Shown: positions 34,603-43,453 of the stretch, piece by piece
Layout: each line of letters begins with the position of its first letter
How positions within the stretch are numbered: the first letter of the stretch is position 1
NCBI RefSeq assembly: GCF_002946835.1
Contig: NZ_CP026652.1
Span: 2,542,001 to 2,606,000, forward strand
Origin: Streptomyces dengpaensis
GTDB lineage: Bacteria > Actinomycetota > Actinomycetes > Streptomycetales > Streptomycetaceae
Direction: 5' to 3'
DNA length: 64,000 nt
Position numbers and translations under genes: made by a program
Notes under the pieces: generated by a model
Told to the model about the DNA's origin: nothing
Seen by the model: only the letters and a program-made list of their open reading frames with translations
Databases searched by the model: none

Positions 34603-37600
34603 AGTTCCGGTACGCCTCCGTCAGCTTCTCCACGGCGTCCCCGTACCGGCCCGTCAGCAGGAGGTGGTCCGCCTCGGCGAACGGCTTCGCCGTCGCGGGG
34701 GTGATCGTCGAGGCGAGCTTCTGCTGGACGAGGAGGCGGGCCTTGGTCACGGCGGTGCGGCCGGTTTCGGACGATCCGGTCCGGTCGGCCGCCCGGGCCA
34801 GCACGGCCAGGCCCCTCAGGGCCGAGGCGCCGCCCGTCGGAACCTTCGTCAGGGTCGTGAGGCCCCAGCCGTACGGGAACTGCGGATCGTACGACGTGTC
34901 ACCGACGTTGATCGGCAGTTGGGCCTCGGACTTCGGCCAGGTGACCGGGAGCTGACCGGTGAAGGCGCGCTTTCCGTAGAGGACGTCGGCCACGCCGTCG
35001 CCCTCCGTGCCGGGAAGCCAGGAGGCGACCAGGGCGTCGACGTCGGCGAGCCGGTCGCCGATCAGCTGCGGGCGGCCCGAGACGATCAGCACCGCGCACT
35101 TCATCGCGCCGCACACCTTGTCCACGGCGGCCTGGTCCGCGGCCGTCAGCTCCAGGTCGTTGCCGTTGCCGACGTCGCCCACACCCTCGGCGTACGGGGT
35201 CTCGCCGACGACGACCACGCCCACGTCGTACCCGCCGGTGGGCGCCGAGGCGTCCTTCGAGTAGGTGACGTCACCGCCCGCCTTCCGCATCCCCTCCAGG
35301 ATCGTCGTGCCGTCCGTGATCTTTCCGGACGAGCCCTGCCAGGTGATCGTCCAGCCGCCGGTCTGGTTGCCGATGTCGTCGGCGTTCGATCCGGCGACGT
35401 ACACCTTCTGGGACGTCTTCAGCGGCAGCGCGCCGTTCGCGTTCTTCAGCAGGACCTGCGACGCGGCCGCCGCCTCGCGCGCCACCGCCCGGTGCGCCGG
35501 CGAGCCGATCCGCGACGCCCCGCTCGTGTCCGCGTAAGGCTTCTCGAAGAGGCCCAGTCTGAACTTCTGCGTGAGGATGCGGGAGACCGCGTCGGTGACG
35601 CGCTTCTCACTGACGCGCCCCGCCTTCACCTCGTCGATCAGTGTTGTACGGAAGTCCTTGTACGCGTGCGGGACCATGATCATGTCGAGGCCCGCGTTGA
35701 CGGACGTACGGACGTCGGACGCGTAGTCGCCGGGGATCTGGTCGATGGCCGCCCAGTCGCTGATGACGAAGCCGTCGAAGTCCATACGGCCCTTGAGCAC
35801 GCCGTTGATCATGTCCGCGCGGGCGTGCATCTTCACCGGCCCCTGGCCGTCGCCGAGGATGTCGAGCGAGGAGTAGGAGGGCATGACCGAGCCGATGCCG
35901 CGGTCGACCGCCGTCCCGTACGGGGCCAGGTGCACGGCCTCCAGCTGCTGCCGGGTGACCTTGGTGACGCCCTGGTCGATGGTGTACGAGCCCGTCGTGG
36001 ACGAGCCGTACTCCGTGCCTCCGTCGCCCACGAAGTGCTTCGCGGTGGCCAGCACCTTGTCGTCGTCCTTCAAGTCCCGGCCGTCGCGGGCTCCTTGGAG
36101 TCCCTGGATGACCGTCTCCATCGACTCGACGAGGGCCGGGTCCTCGCCGAAGGCCTCGTACGAGCGGCCCCAGCGCTCGTCGCGGGTGACACAGAGGCAG
36201 GGGGCGAAGTCCCAGGGAATGCCGGTGGCGCGGACCTCGGCAGCCGTCACCGAGCCCGTCTCGTAGGCCAGTTGAGGATCGCGGGTGGCACCGATGCCGA
36301 TGTTGTGCGGCATGATCGTCGAGCGGACGAGGTTGTTGTGGCCGTGCACCGCGTCCACGCCGTAGATCAGCGGGATCTGGAACCGGGTTGCCTGCGCCCG
36401 GAGCTGGAAGCCGTCGATCATCTTCGCCCACGCCTCGGGGGTGTTGGGCGTCGGGGTCGAGCCGCCGCCGGACAGGAGCGAGCCGAGGTCGTACGCCGCG
36501 ATGTCACCCTGCGCGGTGAGCGCGCCGCGCTCGGCCTGGGTCATCTGCCCGGCCTTCTCCTCCAGGGACATGCGCGAGACGAGGTCGGCGACCCGCTTCC
36601 GCACGGGCAACTTCGGGTCGAGGTAAGGCAGTCCGTGGGCGTCGACGACGACCTGTGGGGTCTCGGCGGGGGCCTTGGCTCCGCTGACCGTCAGCTTCAG
36701 GGGGATCGTCTCGGCGGATTCCGCGGCCTTGTCCTTGCGGGTGGTCACGGAGACGGTGTGTGACGTGCCGGACGCCGTGCCCGCCGGGAAGGTGATCTCG
36801 CCCTTGACGGGGGTGTAGTCCCTGCCGGACTCGGCGGTGCCGCCCGCGCTCTCGTACGCCACGGTCACCGGCTCCTCGATCGGGACCGAGCCCGTGGTCG
36901 CCACGGAGATCTTCACGGCGGCCGTGCCGCCCTCCTTCACCGGGTGAACGGCGGAGTCGGCGACGACGGAGGCCCGCAGGGCCGGGTCGGCCTTGCCGTA
37001 CAGCTCGACGTCGTCCATGGCGAACTGGCCCTTGACGCCGACCGGGAGCGTGACCGCGTACCCCCACATCTGGGTGAGTCCGAGGACCTGGTCGATGCCG
37101 CCGACGGGCTGGTAATCCGTTCGATAGGCGAAGTCGGTGAAGGGGATCTCGACCTGCTTCCAGCCGGTGAAGTCGTCGGTGAAGGACATCGTCCAGAGTT
37201 CGGAGGCCTCCCCGTTGGCGCCGCCGTCCTTGATCTCGAAGCTGATCTTCTTGGCGTTGTTCTGGCCGTCCCACCAGAAGCGGATGCCCTTGTGGGCGGA
37301 CCAGTCGTGGGCGGGCCCGTCGAAGGCGAAGTCGTGGGTGAAGCCGCCGTAGCCGCTGATGTCGTAGCTGCCGGTGAGGACCTTGGCGCCCTCGGGGGCG
37401 TCGGACCGGGCGGTCAGGGCCAGCGCGGGCGGGTCGTCGGCGTCGCTCCCCCAGGGGAAGATGCCGTCGGCGGGCGGGTTCGCGAACGGGACCTCGCCCT
37501 CGAAGGCGTCGACGGGTACCGGGGCCGGTTCATCGGCCCCGGCGGCTGCACCCGCGGAGGCCAGCGGCAGCAGCCCGGTGAGCAAGGCGGCGGAGGCGAG

Positions 37601-37618
37601 CAGGGCGGTTCTTCGCAT
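34583..37618 (-). CDS. Secreted glycoside hydrolase family 3 beta-glucosidase with N-terminal CBM
   Basis: A 1011-residue exported enzyme. Signal peptide 1-27. A CBM11-like carbohydrate-binding domain (about 35-210, with FWWDGQNNAKKISFEIKDGG) is followed by a Calx-beta-like domain (about 215-315), then the GH3 barrel with RMSLEEKAGQMTQ, KHFVGDGGTEYGSS and the nucleophile in VISDWAAIDQ, and a GH3_C domain. It hydrolyses beta-linked gluco-oligosaccharides by family knowledge. The last codons fall in a REP-like element. It is divergent from the GH30 gene. The start ATG at 37618 follows a repeat-rich leader. Confidence 0.93.
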   Translation of the reverse strand: MRRTALLASAALLTGLLPLASAGAAAGADEPAPVPVDAFEGEVPFANPPADGIFPWGSDADDPPALALTARSDAPEGAKVLTGSYDISGYGGFTHDFAFDGPAHDWSAHKGIRFWWDGQNNAKKISFEIKDGGANGEASELWTMSFTDDFTGWKQVEIPFTDFAYRTDYQPVGGIDQVLGLTQMWGYAVTLPVGVKGQFAMDDVELYGKADPALRASVVADSAVHPVKEGGTAAVKISVATTGSVPIEEPVTVAYESAGGTAESGRDYTPVKGEITFPAGTASGTSHTVSVTTRKDKAAESAETIPLKLTVSGAKAPAETPQVVVDAHGLPYLDPKLPVRKRVADLVSRMSLEEKAGQMTQAERGALTAQGDIAAYDLGSLLSGGGSTPTPNTPEAWAKMIDGFQLRAQATRFQIPLIYGVDAVHGHNNLVRSTIMPHNIGIGATRDPQLAYETGSVTAAEVRATGIPWDFAPCLCVTRDERWGRSYEAFGEDPALVESMETVIQGLQGARDGRDLKDDDKVLATAKHFVGDGGTEYGSSTTGSYTIDQGVTKVTRQQLEAVHLAPYGTAVDRGIGSVMPSYSSLDILGDGQGPVKMHARADMINGVLKGRMDFDGFVISDWAAIDQIPGDYASDVRTSVNAGLDMIMVPHAYKDFRTTLIDEVKAGRVSEKRVTDAVSRILTQKFRLGLFEKPYADTSGASRIGSPAHRAVAREAAAASQVLLKNANGALPLKTSQKVYVAGSNADDIGNQTGGWTITWQGSSGKITDGTTILEGMRKAGGDVTYSKDASAPTGGYDVGVVVVGETPYAEGVGDVGNGNDLELTAADQAAVDKVCGAMKCAVLIVSGRPQLIGDRLADVDALVASWLPGTEGDGVADVLYGKRAFTGQLPVTWPKSEAQLPINVGDTSYDPQFPYGWGLTTLTKVPTGGASALRGLAVLARAADRTGSSETGRTAVTKARLLVQQKLASTITPATAKPFAEADHLLLTGRYGDAVEKLTEAYRNFSPSGV

Positions 37619-37655
37619 GGACCTTCCCTCGACTCTCTCGTGCGGTCTCTTGAAC

Positions 37656-37745
37656 TCCTGTGGTCCTGTGGTCCTGTGGTCCTGTGGTCCTCGACTCGTA
37701 CAGTCCGGTTCTCCTGGACTCGTACCGTCCCGTTTCCCTGGACTC
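37656..37745. repeat. Tandem repeats in the GH3/GH30 divergent region
   Basis: Four exact copies of TCCTGTGG (37656-37687) are followed by about 2.3 copies of a 24-bp unit TGGACTCGTACMGTCCSGTT (starts at 37691, 37715, 37739). The rest of 37619-37966 holds TGGCGTGA / TCACGCCA arms (37772-37779 and 37812-37819) that could be operator halves. Confidence 0.75.
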
Positions 37746-37966
37746 GTACGGTCTTCTTACGACTTAGATCATGGCGTGAGTTAACTGGCGTCCCGGTAAG
37801 CCGTCAAGACTTCACGCCAGAACCGGTACGCACTCAAGTCCCGTCCGGATCAAGGACGTTGTCCTTTCGGAATATGAACGCGCACCCCCTTGACGCGCCT
37901 ACGAAGCCGTCATTTACTCACGGCTCGCACGCCCCACTCCCCCACCCCCCAGAAGGGCGGCGCACC

Positions 37967-39844
37967 ATGAGCTTCCTGAGAAGACGCACCCATGCGGCCC
38001 GGCTGCTCGTCGCCGGGATGCTGACGGCGGTCGGTCTGACCGCCGTGCCGGCGGCGCCCGCGCACGCCGCGGGCGAACCGGTCACCGCCTGGCTGACCAC
38101 GACGGACGACAGCGGCGGACGCCATGTCGTCCGCGGGCTCCAGGCGCAGACGCCGTTCGCCTTCCAGCCGGGCAGCGGCGGAAGCGGTGAGAACATCACC
38201 GTCGACGAGAACACCCGCTATCAGACCTTCACCGGGGGCGGCGCCTCCTTCACCGACACTGCCGCCTGGCTGATGAACAGCAGCGGGGCGCTGACGCAGG
38301 CCACGCGGGACGCGACGATGCGGAAGCTGTTCTCGCCGACGGACGGGATCGGGCTGTCCTTCCTGCGGAATCCGATGGGCGGCTCGGATCTCGCCCGGTT
38401 CGGGTACACGTACGACGACGTGCCGGCCGGCCAGACGGACCCGGGCCTGACGCGGTTCTCCATCGCGCACGACCTGGCGGACGTGGCGCCGCTGACCAAG
38501 CAGGCGCTCCAGCTGAACCCCTCGCTGACCGTGATGGCCTCGCCGTGGACCGCGCCGGCCTGGATGAAGGACAGCGGGCAGCTCAACGGCGGCTGGCTGA
38601 AGGCGGAGTACTACGGCGCGTACGCGTCGTACTTCGTGAAGTACCTTCAGGCCTACCGGGACCAGGGTGTGCCGGTGTCGTATGTGACGGCCCAGAACGA
38701 GCCGACGTGCTGCTCGGGCTATCCGTCGATGAGCTGGAACGCATCCGGGCTCGCCTACTTCACGAAGAACGAACTGCTGCCCGAACTCCAGGCGGCGGGG
38801 CTGTCCACGAAGGTCCTCGCGCACGACTGGAACTGGGACGTGTACGACGCGTACGCCGCCCAGACCGTCGACGACGCGGCGGTGCGCTCCCACCCGAACT
38901 TCGGCGGGATCGCCTGGCACGGCTACGGCGGCGACGTGGCGAAGCAGACCGCCGTGCACAACCAGTACCCCGGCCTCGACGCCTTCGGCACCGAGCACTC
39001 CGGTGGCACCTGGATCGTTAACCAGCAGCGCGAGGACATGCTCAACATCGTGGACTACACCCGGAACTGGGCGAAGTCGGTGACGAAGTGGTCGCTGGCC
39101 GTGGACCAGAACCGGGGGCCGCACAACGGTGGGTGCGGGACGTGCAGCGGGCTGATCACGGTGCACAACGGGGACGGTGCCAGCGGGACCGTCGACTACA
39201 CGATCGAGTACTACACGATGGGGCATCTGACGAAGTTCGTACGGCCGGGAGCGCAGCGGATCGCCTCGACGGCGTCGTCGGCCGTGCCGAACGTCGCGTG
39301 GCGGAACCCGGACGGGTCGAAGGCGCTGATCGCGTACAACGACGCGTCGTCCGCGAAGACCGTGACCATCAACTGGGGGTCGCAGCACGCGACTTACTCC
39401 CTGCCGGGCAAGACGTCGGCCACGTTCACCTGGTCGGGGACGCAGGCGGGTGAGGGGGAGCAGTCCGGGGCGTTCGTCGGGCTCGCGGGCAAGTGTCTTG
39501 ATGTGGCGGGGGGTTCCAGTGCGAATGGGACGGCTGTTCAGTTGTACGACTGCAACGGGTCTGCTGCGCAGGGCTGGACCGTGAAGGCGGACGGGTCCAT
39601 TCAGGCGCTGGGGAAGTGCCTTGATGTCACGTCGGGGGCTACGGCGGACGGTGCGAAGGTGCAGCTGTACGACTGCAATGGGACCGGTGCGCAACGCTGG
39701 TCGTACAATTCCGCGACCGGGGACGTCGTCAACACTGCCGCGAACAAGTGCCTTGACGTGACGGACAACTCGTCGGCCAATGGGGCGCGGGCACAGATCT
39801 GGTCCTGCACCGGGGCGGCCAACCAGAAGTGGCGGCTGCAGTAG
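37967..39844 (+). CDS. Secreted GH30 glycosidase with C-terminal ricin-type CBM13
   Basis: A 625-residue exported hydrolase. The signal peptide ends AHAA. The GH30 domain has QTFTGGGASFTDTAAWLM, YVTAQNEPTCC (acid/base Glu in NEP) and DAFGTEHSGG (nucleophile Glu in TEH). It is followed by a beta domain and three ricin-B repeats, each with CLDV...GTAVQLYDCNG-type QxW motifs. Relatives are glucosylceramidase or endo-beta-1,6-glucanase type; the exact linkage is not predictable. ATG at 37967. It is divergent from the GH3 enzyme, so the two probably serve one polysaccharide pathway. Confidence 0.92.
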   Translation: MSFLRRRTHAARLLVAGMLTAVGLTAVPAAPAHAAGEPVTAWLTTTDDSGGRHVVRGLQAQTPFAFQPGSGGSGENITVDENTRYQTFTGGGASFTDTAAWLMNSSGALTQATRDATMRKLFSPTDGIGLSFLRNPMGGSDLARFGYTYDDVPAGQTDPGLTRFSIAHDLADVAPLTKQALQLNPSLTVMASPWTAPAWMKDSGQLNGGWLKAEYYGAYASYFVKYLQAYRDQGVPVSYVTAQNEPTCCSGYPSMSWNASGLAYFTKNELLPELQAAGLSTKVLAHDWNWDVYDAYAAQTVDDAAVRSHPNFGGIAWHGYGGDVAKQTAVHNQYPGLDAFGTEHSGGTWIVNQQREDMLNIVDYTRNWAKSVTKWSLAVDQNRGPHNGGCGTCSGLITVHNGDGASGTVDYTIEYYTMGHLTKFVRPGAQRIASTASSAVPNVAWRNPDGSKALIAYNDASSAKTVTINWGSQHATYSLPGKTSATFTWSGTQAGEGEQSGAFVGLAGKCLDVAGGSSANGTAVQLYDCNGSAAQGWTVKADGSIQALGKCLDVTSGATADGAKVQLYDCNGTGAQRWSYNSATGDVVNTAANKCLDVTDNSSANGARAQIWSCTGAANQKWRLQ

Positions 39845-39849
39845 GTTTT

Positions 39850-39995
39850 TCGCCCCCTCCGCCCCTGCCCGTCCCGTACCTGGGGGCTGCCGCCCCCAGA
39901 CCCCCGCCGTCGCGCTTCGCGCTCGTCCTCAAACGCCGGACGGGCTGAGATCAGCCCCTCCGGCGTTTGAGGAGCGGGGTCGGGGCGGAGCCCGC
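39850..39995. repeat. REP-like element, copy B, with bidirectional hairpin
   Basis: It has the same core (TACCTGGGGGCTGCCGCCCC) as copy A, here at the convergent GH30/cimA junction. At 39929-39970 TCAAACGCCGGACGGGCTGA pairs with its complement with one mismatch and a two-base loop. This stem likely terminates both flanking genes. Confidence 0.75.
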
Positions 39996-40001
39996 GGGCA
40001 G

Positions 40002-41606
40002 CTACGCCGCCGGTTCCACCCCAGCCCGCAGCAGCCCGTACGTGTACGCATCCTCCAGCGCCTGCCAGGACGCGGCGATGACGTTTTCGGCGACGCCCAC
40101 CGTCGACCACTCACCCTCGCCGTCGGAGGTGGAGATCAGGACCCTCGTGGTGGACTGGGTGCCGTGCTTGCCCTCCAGGATGCGGACCTTGTAGTCGACG
40201 AGGTCCAGCTTGGCGAGCTGGGGGTAGATCTTCTCGAGGGCGACCCGGAGCGCGCGGTCGAGGGCGTTCACCGGACCGTTGCCCTCCGCCGTGGCGACGA
40301 TGCGCTCGCCCTTGGCGAAGAGCTTCACCGTGGCCTCGTTGGCGTGGCTGCCGTCGGGGCGGTCCTCGACGATGGCGCGCCAGGACTCGACCTCGAAGTA
40401 CGTGAGGGCCTTGCCCTCGGCCTCCGCCCTGAGCAGGAGTTCGAAGGACGCGTCGGCCGCCTCGTACGTGTAGCCCCTGAGCTCGCGTTCCTTCACCCGC
40501 TCCACGACGCGGCCGACCAGCTCGCGGTCGCCGCCGAGGTCGATGCCGAGCTCCTTGCCCTTGAGCTCGATCGAGGCGCGGCCCGCCATGTCGGAGACGA
40601 GCATCCGCATGGTGTTGCCGACCTGCTCGGGGTCGATGTGCTGGTAGAGATCGGGGTCGACCTTGATCGCGGAGGCGTGCAGGCCCGCCTTGTGCGCGAA
40701 GGCCGAGACGCCTACGTACGGCTGGTGCGTGGACGGGGTGAGGTTCACGACCTCGGCGATCGCGTGGGAGATGCGCGTCATCTCGCGCAGGGCTCCCTCG
40801 GGGAGCACCTTCTTGCCGTACTTGAGCTCCAGGGCGGCCACTACCGGGAACAGGTTCGAGTTGCCGACCCGCTCGCCATAGCCGTTCGCCGTGCACTGGA
40901 CGTGGGTCGCGCCCGCGTCCACGGCGGCGAGCGTGTTGGCGACCGCGCAGCCCGTGTCGTCCTGGGCGTGGATGCCGAGCCGGGCGCCGGTGTCGGCGAG
41001 GACAGTGGCGACGACTGCCTGGACCTGGGCGGGGAGCATGCCGCCGTTGGTGTCGCACAGGACGACGACGTCCGCGCCGGCCTCCGACGCCGCGCGGACG
41101 ACCGCCTTCGCGTACTCGGGGTTCGCGCGGTAGCCGTCGAAGAAGTGCTCGCAGTCGACGAAGACGCGGCGGCCCTGGGAACGGAGGTACGAGACCGTGT
41201 CGCGGACCATCTCCAGGTTCTCGTCGAGGGTGGTGCGCAGGGCCAACTCGACATGCCGGTCATGGGACTTGGCGACCAGGGTGATCACCGGGGCACCGGA
41301 GGCCAGGAGCGCGTTGACCTGCGGGTCTTCCGACGCCTTGCCGCCCGCCCGGCGCGTCGCGCCGAACGCCACCAGCTGAGCGTGCCTGAAGTGGATCTCC
41401 TGCTGGGCGCGGGCGAAGAACTCGGTGTCCCGCGGATTGGCCCCGGGCCAGCCGCCCTCGATGAAGCCCACGCCGAAGTCGTCCAGGTGCCGTGCGATCG
41501 CCAGCTTGTCCGCGACCGTGAGGTTGATGCCCTCACGCTGCGCGCCGTCGCGCAGGGTCGTGTCGAAGACGTGGAACGTATCGTCGAGTTCGCTGGTTGC
41601 CGTCAT
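40002..41606 (-). CDS. cimA: (R)-citramalate synthase
   Basis: A 534-residue LeuA-like enzyme with DTTLRDGAQREGINLTVADK at the N-terminus, HAQDDTGCAVANTLAA in the barrel and a C-terminal LeuA_dimer regulatory domain. The QREGI and AFAHKAGLHASAI patterns favour citramalate synthase over 2-isopropylmalate synthase. CimA condenses pyruvate and acetyl-CoA to citramalate, an isoleucine precursor via leuCD and leuB. The ATG at 41606 has GGAG upstream. Its leader holds a small ORF with two Ile codons and a terminator, consistent with attenuation. Confidence 0.9.
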   Translation of the reverse strand: MTATSELDDTFHVFDTTLRDGAQREGINLTVADKLAIARHLDDFGVGFIEGGWPGANPRDTEFFARAQQEIHFRHAQLVAFGATRRAGGKASEDPQVNALLASGAPVITLVAKSHDRHVELALRTTLDENLEMVRDTVSYLRSQGRRVFVDCEHFFDGYRANPEYAKAVVRAASEAGADVVVLCDTNGGMLPAQVQAVVATVLADTGARLGIHAQDDTGCAVANTLAAVDAGATHVQCTANGYGERVGNSNLFPVVAALELKYGKKVLPEGALREMTRISHAIAEVVNLTPSTHQPYVGVSAFAHKAGLHASAIKVDPDLYQHIDPEQVGNTMRMLVSDMAGRASIELKGKELGIDLGGDRELVGRVVERVKERELRGYTYEAADASFELLLRAEAEGKALTYFEVESWRAIVEDRPDGSHANEATVKLFAKGERIVATAEGNGPVNALDRALRVALEKIYPQLAKLDLVDYKVRILEGKHGTQSTTRVLISTSDGEGEWSTVGVAENVIAASWQALEDAYTYGLLRAGVEPAA

Positions 41607-41716
41607 GGTGTCAAGGCTCCTGTGTTGGATCTCGGTCTTTACCGGAATGACCGGCTCCACCGTCCCCCAATGATCCCTCGCGCTGCGCTTCCGGCTGAAG
41701 GTGGGCCAGAAATACG

Positions 41717-41742
41717 AAAAACCTCTCGCGGGTGCGAGAGGT
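41717..41742 (-). terminator. Attenuator-like terminator in the cimA leader
   Basis: On the minus strand a perfect 9-bp stem ACCTCTCGC-ACCC-GCGAGAGGT is followed by a run of five T. It lies 55 bases after the leader ORF and about 110 bases before cimA. Confidence 0.75.
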
Positions 41743-41796
41743 CTGCGCGCGGGTCGAGGACGACGGTGTCCGCCCGTACCTGGTCGTACGTGGCGG

Positions 41797-41832
41797 TCAC
41801 TGCGGACCGGCGCGCCTGCTGCCAATAATCAT
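41797..41832 (-). CDS. Candidate leader peptide for cimA attenuation
   Basis: An 11-residue ORF, MIIGSRRAGPQ. Codons 2 and 3 are both Ile (ATT ATT), the end product of the citramalate route. It precedes a T-run terminator by 55 bases and cimA by about 190. No Shine-Dalgarno is obvious, so translation could be leaderless. The layout resembles classic amino-acid attenuators such as the ilvB leader in this same window. Confidence 0.55.
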   Translation of the reverse strand: MIIGSRRAGPQ

Positions 41833-41901
41833 GGCGAACGAGAGCACGGGGGCAGTCTGGCACAAACCGCCCCCACGCTCACCGCCGTCTCAGGATGCGA
41901 A

Positions 41902-41937
41902 CCCCTGGTTCAGCCCCTGGTTCAGCCCCTGGTTCAG
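41902..41937. repeat. 12-bp triplet repeat in the ilvE-cimA gap
   Basis: Three exact copies of CCCCTGGTTCAG lie head to tail. The rest of 41607-42113 holds the cimA leader and ilvE terminator. Confidence 0.85.
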
Positions 41938-42058
41938 CCACGGAGCACAGGGTCAATCCCCCGAATTGCTTACAACCCGGGCGCGATATCAGGCGTCCGC
42001 GAGGACCACCTCGTCCAGGAAATCCCGTACGTGGCCGGGAATCCGCCCCGGTATACGG

Positions 42059-42095
42059 CAGGGCCGCCGCGGACGCGGAGTCCGAGGCGGCCCTG
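42059..42095 (-). terminator. ilvE terminator hairpin
   Basis: Perfect 10-bp arms CAGGGCCGCC / GGCGGCCCTG lie 19 bases after the ilvE stop; no T-run is present. Confidence 0.6.
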
Positions 42096-42113
42096 GCAAG
42101 GAAACGGTGAGGC

Positions 42114-43202
42114 TCAGCCCAGCGGATGCATCCAGCCGTGCTTGTCCTCCGAGACGCCACGCTGGATGTCCAGCAGCGCCTCGCGCAGCTTCTGGGTGAC
42201 CTCGCCGAGCTCGCCGTTCGACTGCTTCCACTCGGCGCTGTTGCGCTTGACCGTGCCGACGGGGGTGATGACGGCGGCGGTGCCGCAGGCGAAGACCTCG
42301 GTCAGGGTGCCGTTCTCGGTGTCGCGCTGCCACTGGTCGATGGAGACGCGGCCCTCCACGGACTCGTAGCCGAGGTCGCGGGCGACCGTCAGCAGCGAGT
42401 CGCGCGTGACGCCCTCCAGGATGGAGCCGGTGAGGGCCGGCGTGACGATCTTGTCGCCGTACACGAAGTACAGGTTCATGCCGCCGAGTTCCTCGATCCA
42501 CCGGTGCTCGACCGCGTCGAGGTAGCAGACCTGGTCGCAGCCCTTGGCGGCGGCCTCGGCCTGGGCCAGGAGGGAGGCGGCGTAGTTGCCGCCGGTCTTG
42601 GCGTCGCCCATGCCGCCGGGGACGGCGCGGACGCGGTCCTCGGAGACCCAGATGGAGACGGGCTTCACGCCGCCCGCGAAGTAGGCGCCGGCCGGGGAGG
42701 CGATGACGATGAACAGGTACTCGTTCGCCGGCTTCACGCCCAGGCCGACCTCGGTCGCGATCATGAACGGGCGGAGGTAGAGGGACTCCTCGCCACCGTG
42801 CGCCGGGACCCAGGCGCGGTCCTGCTGGATCAGCGCGTCGCACGCCTCGATGAAGGTCTCGACCGGAAGCTCCGGCATGCCGAGCCGGCGGGCGGAGGAC
42901 TGGAAGCGCTGGGCGTTCTTGTCCGGGCGGAACGTCGCGACGGAGCCGTCGGGCTGGCGGTAGGCCTTGAGGCCCTCGAAGATCTCCTGCGCGTAGTGCA
43001 GGACCATGGTCGCCGGGTCGAGGGAGAGCGGAGCGTACGGAACGAGCTGGCCGTCGTGCCAACCGCGGCCCTCCGTCCACTTGATCGTCACCATGTGGTC
43101 GGTGAAGTGGCGGCCGAACCCGGGGTTGGCCAGAAGCGCCTCGCGCTCCGCGTCGGAGAGTGGCGAGGCCGAGGGCTTGAGCTCGATCGTGGGCTGCGTC
43201 AT
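42114..43202 (-). CDS. ilvE: Branched-chain amino-acid aminotransferase
   Basis: A 362-residue class IV PLP aminotransferase that interconverts Leu, Ile and Val with their 2-keto acids. The PLP lysine is K202 in [32 protein letters not shown] and the C-terminal [15 protein letters not shown] are family hallmarks. It completes synthesis of all three branched amino acids and starts their breakdown to polyketide starters. It lies downstream of leuB in the same direction with a terminator between. Confidence 0.96.
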   Translation of the reverse strand: MTQPTIELKPSASPLSDAEREALLANPGFGRHFTDHMVTIKWTEGRGWHDGQLVPYAPLSLDPATMVLHYAQEIFEGLKAYRQPDGSVATFRPDKNAQRFQSSARRLGMPELPVETFIEACDALIQQDRAWVPAHGGEESLYLRPFMIATEVGLGVKPANEYLFIVIASPAGAYFAGGVKPVSIWVSEDRVRAVPGGMGDAKTGGNYAASLLAQAEAAAKGCDQVCYLDAVEHRWIEELGGMNLYFVYGDKIVTPALTGSILEGVTRDSLLTVARDLGYESVEGRVSIDQWQRDTENGTLTEVFACGTAAVITPVGTVKRNSAEWKQSNGELGEVTQKLREALLDIQRGVSEDKHGWMHPLG

Positions 43203-43395
43203 GAGTGGTTGTCCTTCACCGGTTGTGTGTGACGGACCGCGCTCACGCCCCTACCGCCAGTGGCCAGTGTTAGGACGTCCGAGCATTCCCTCTTGGCGCG
43301 GCTCCGCGTTCGATTATCGCGCGGGGGCAGCGGCGGAAGAAACGGGGTGAATGCGGCCCAGAGGTTGATGGTGGCACCCGGCGAGGCACAGCAAA

Positions 43396-43426
43396 AGCCG
43401 CCGGGTGCGGATGCGACCCGGCGGCT
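43396..43426 (-). terminator. leuB terminator
   Basis: A perfect 11-bp stem AGCCGCCGGGT / ACCCGGCGGCT is followed on the minus strand by TTTTGCT, 28 bases after the leuB stop. Confidence 0.8.
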
Positions 43427-43453
43427 ACTTGTTTACTTCAAGTGCGCGGCGGG

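Noticed and set aside
43203-43320. An 11-codon ORF (MLGRPNTGHWR) upstream of ilvE that might be a leader peptide
   Set aside because: It has only one branched-chain codon, a ribosome-binding site too close to its start, and no terminator between it and ilvE.
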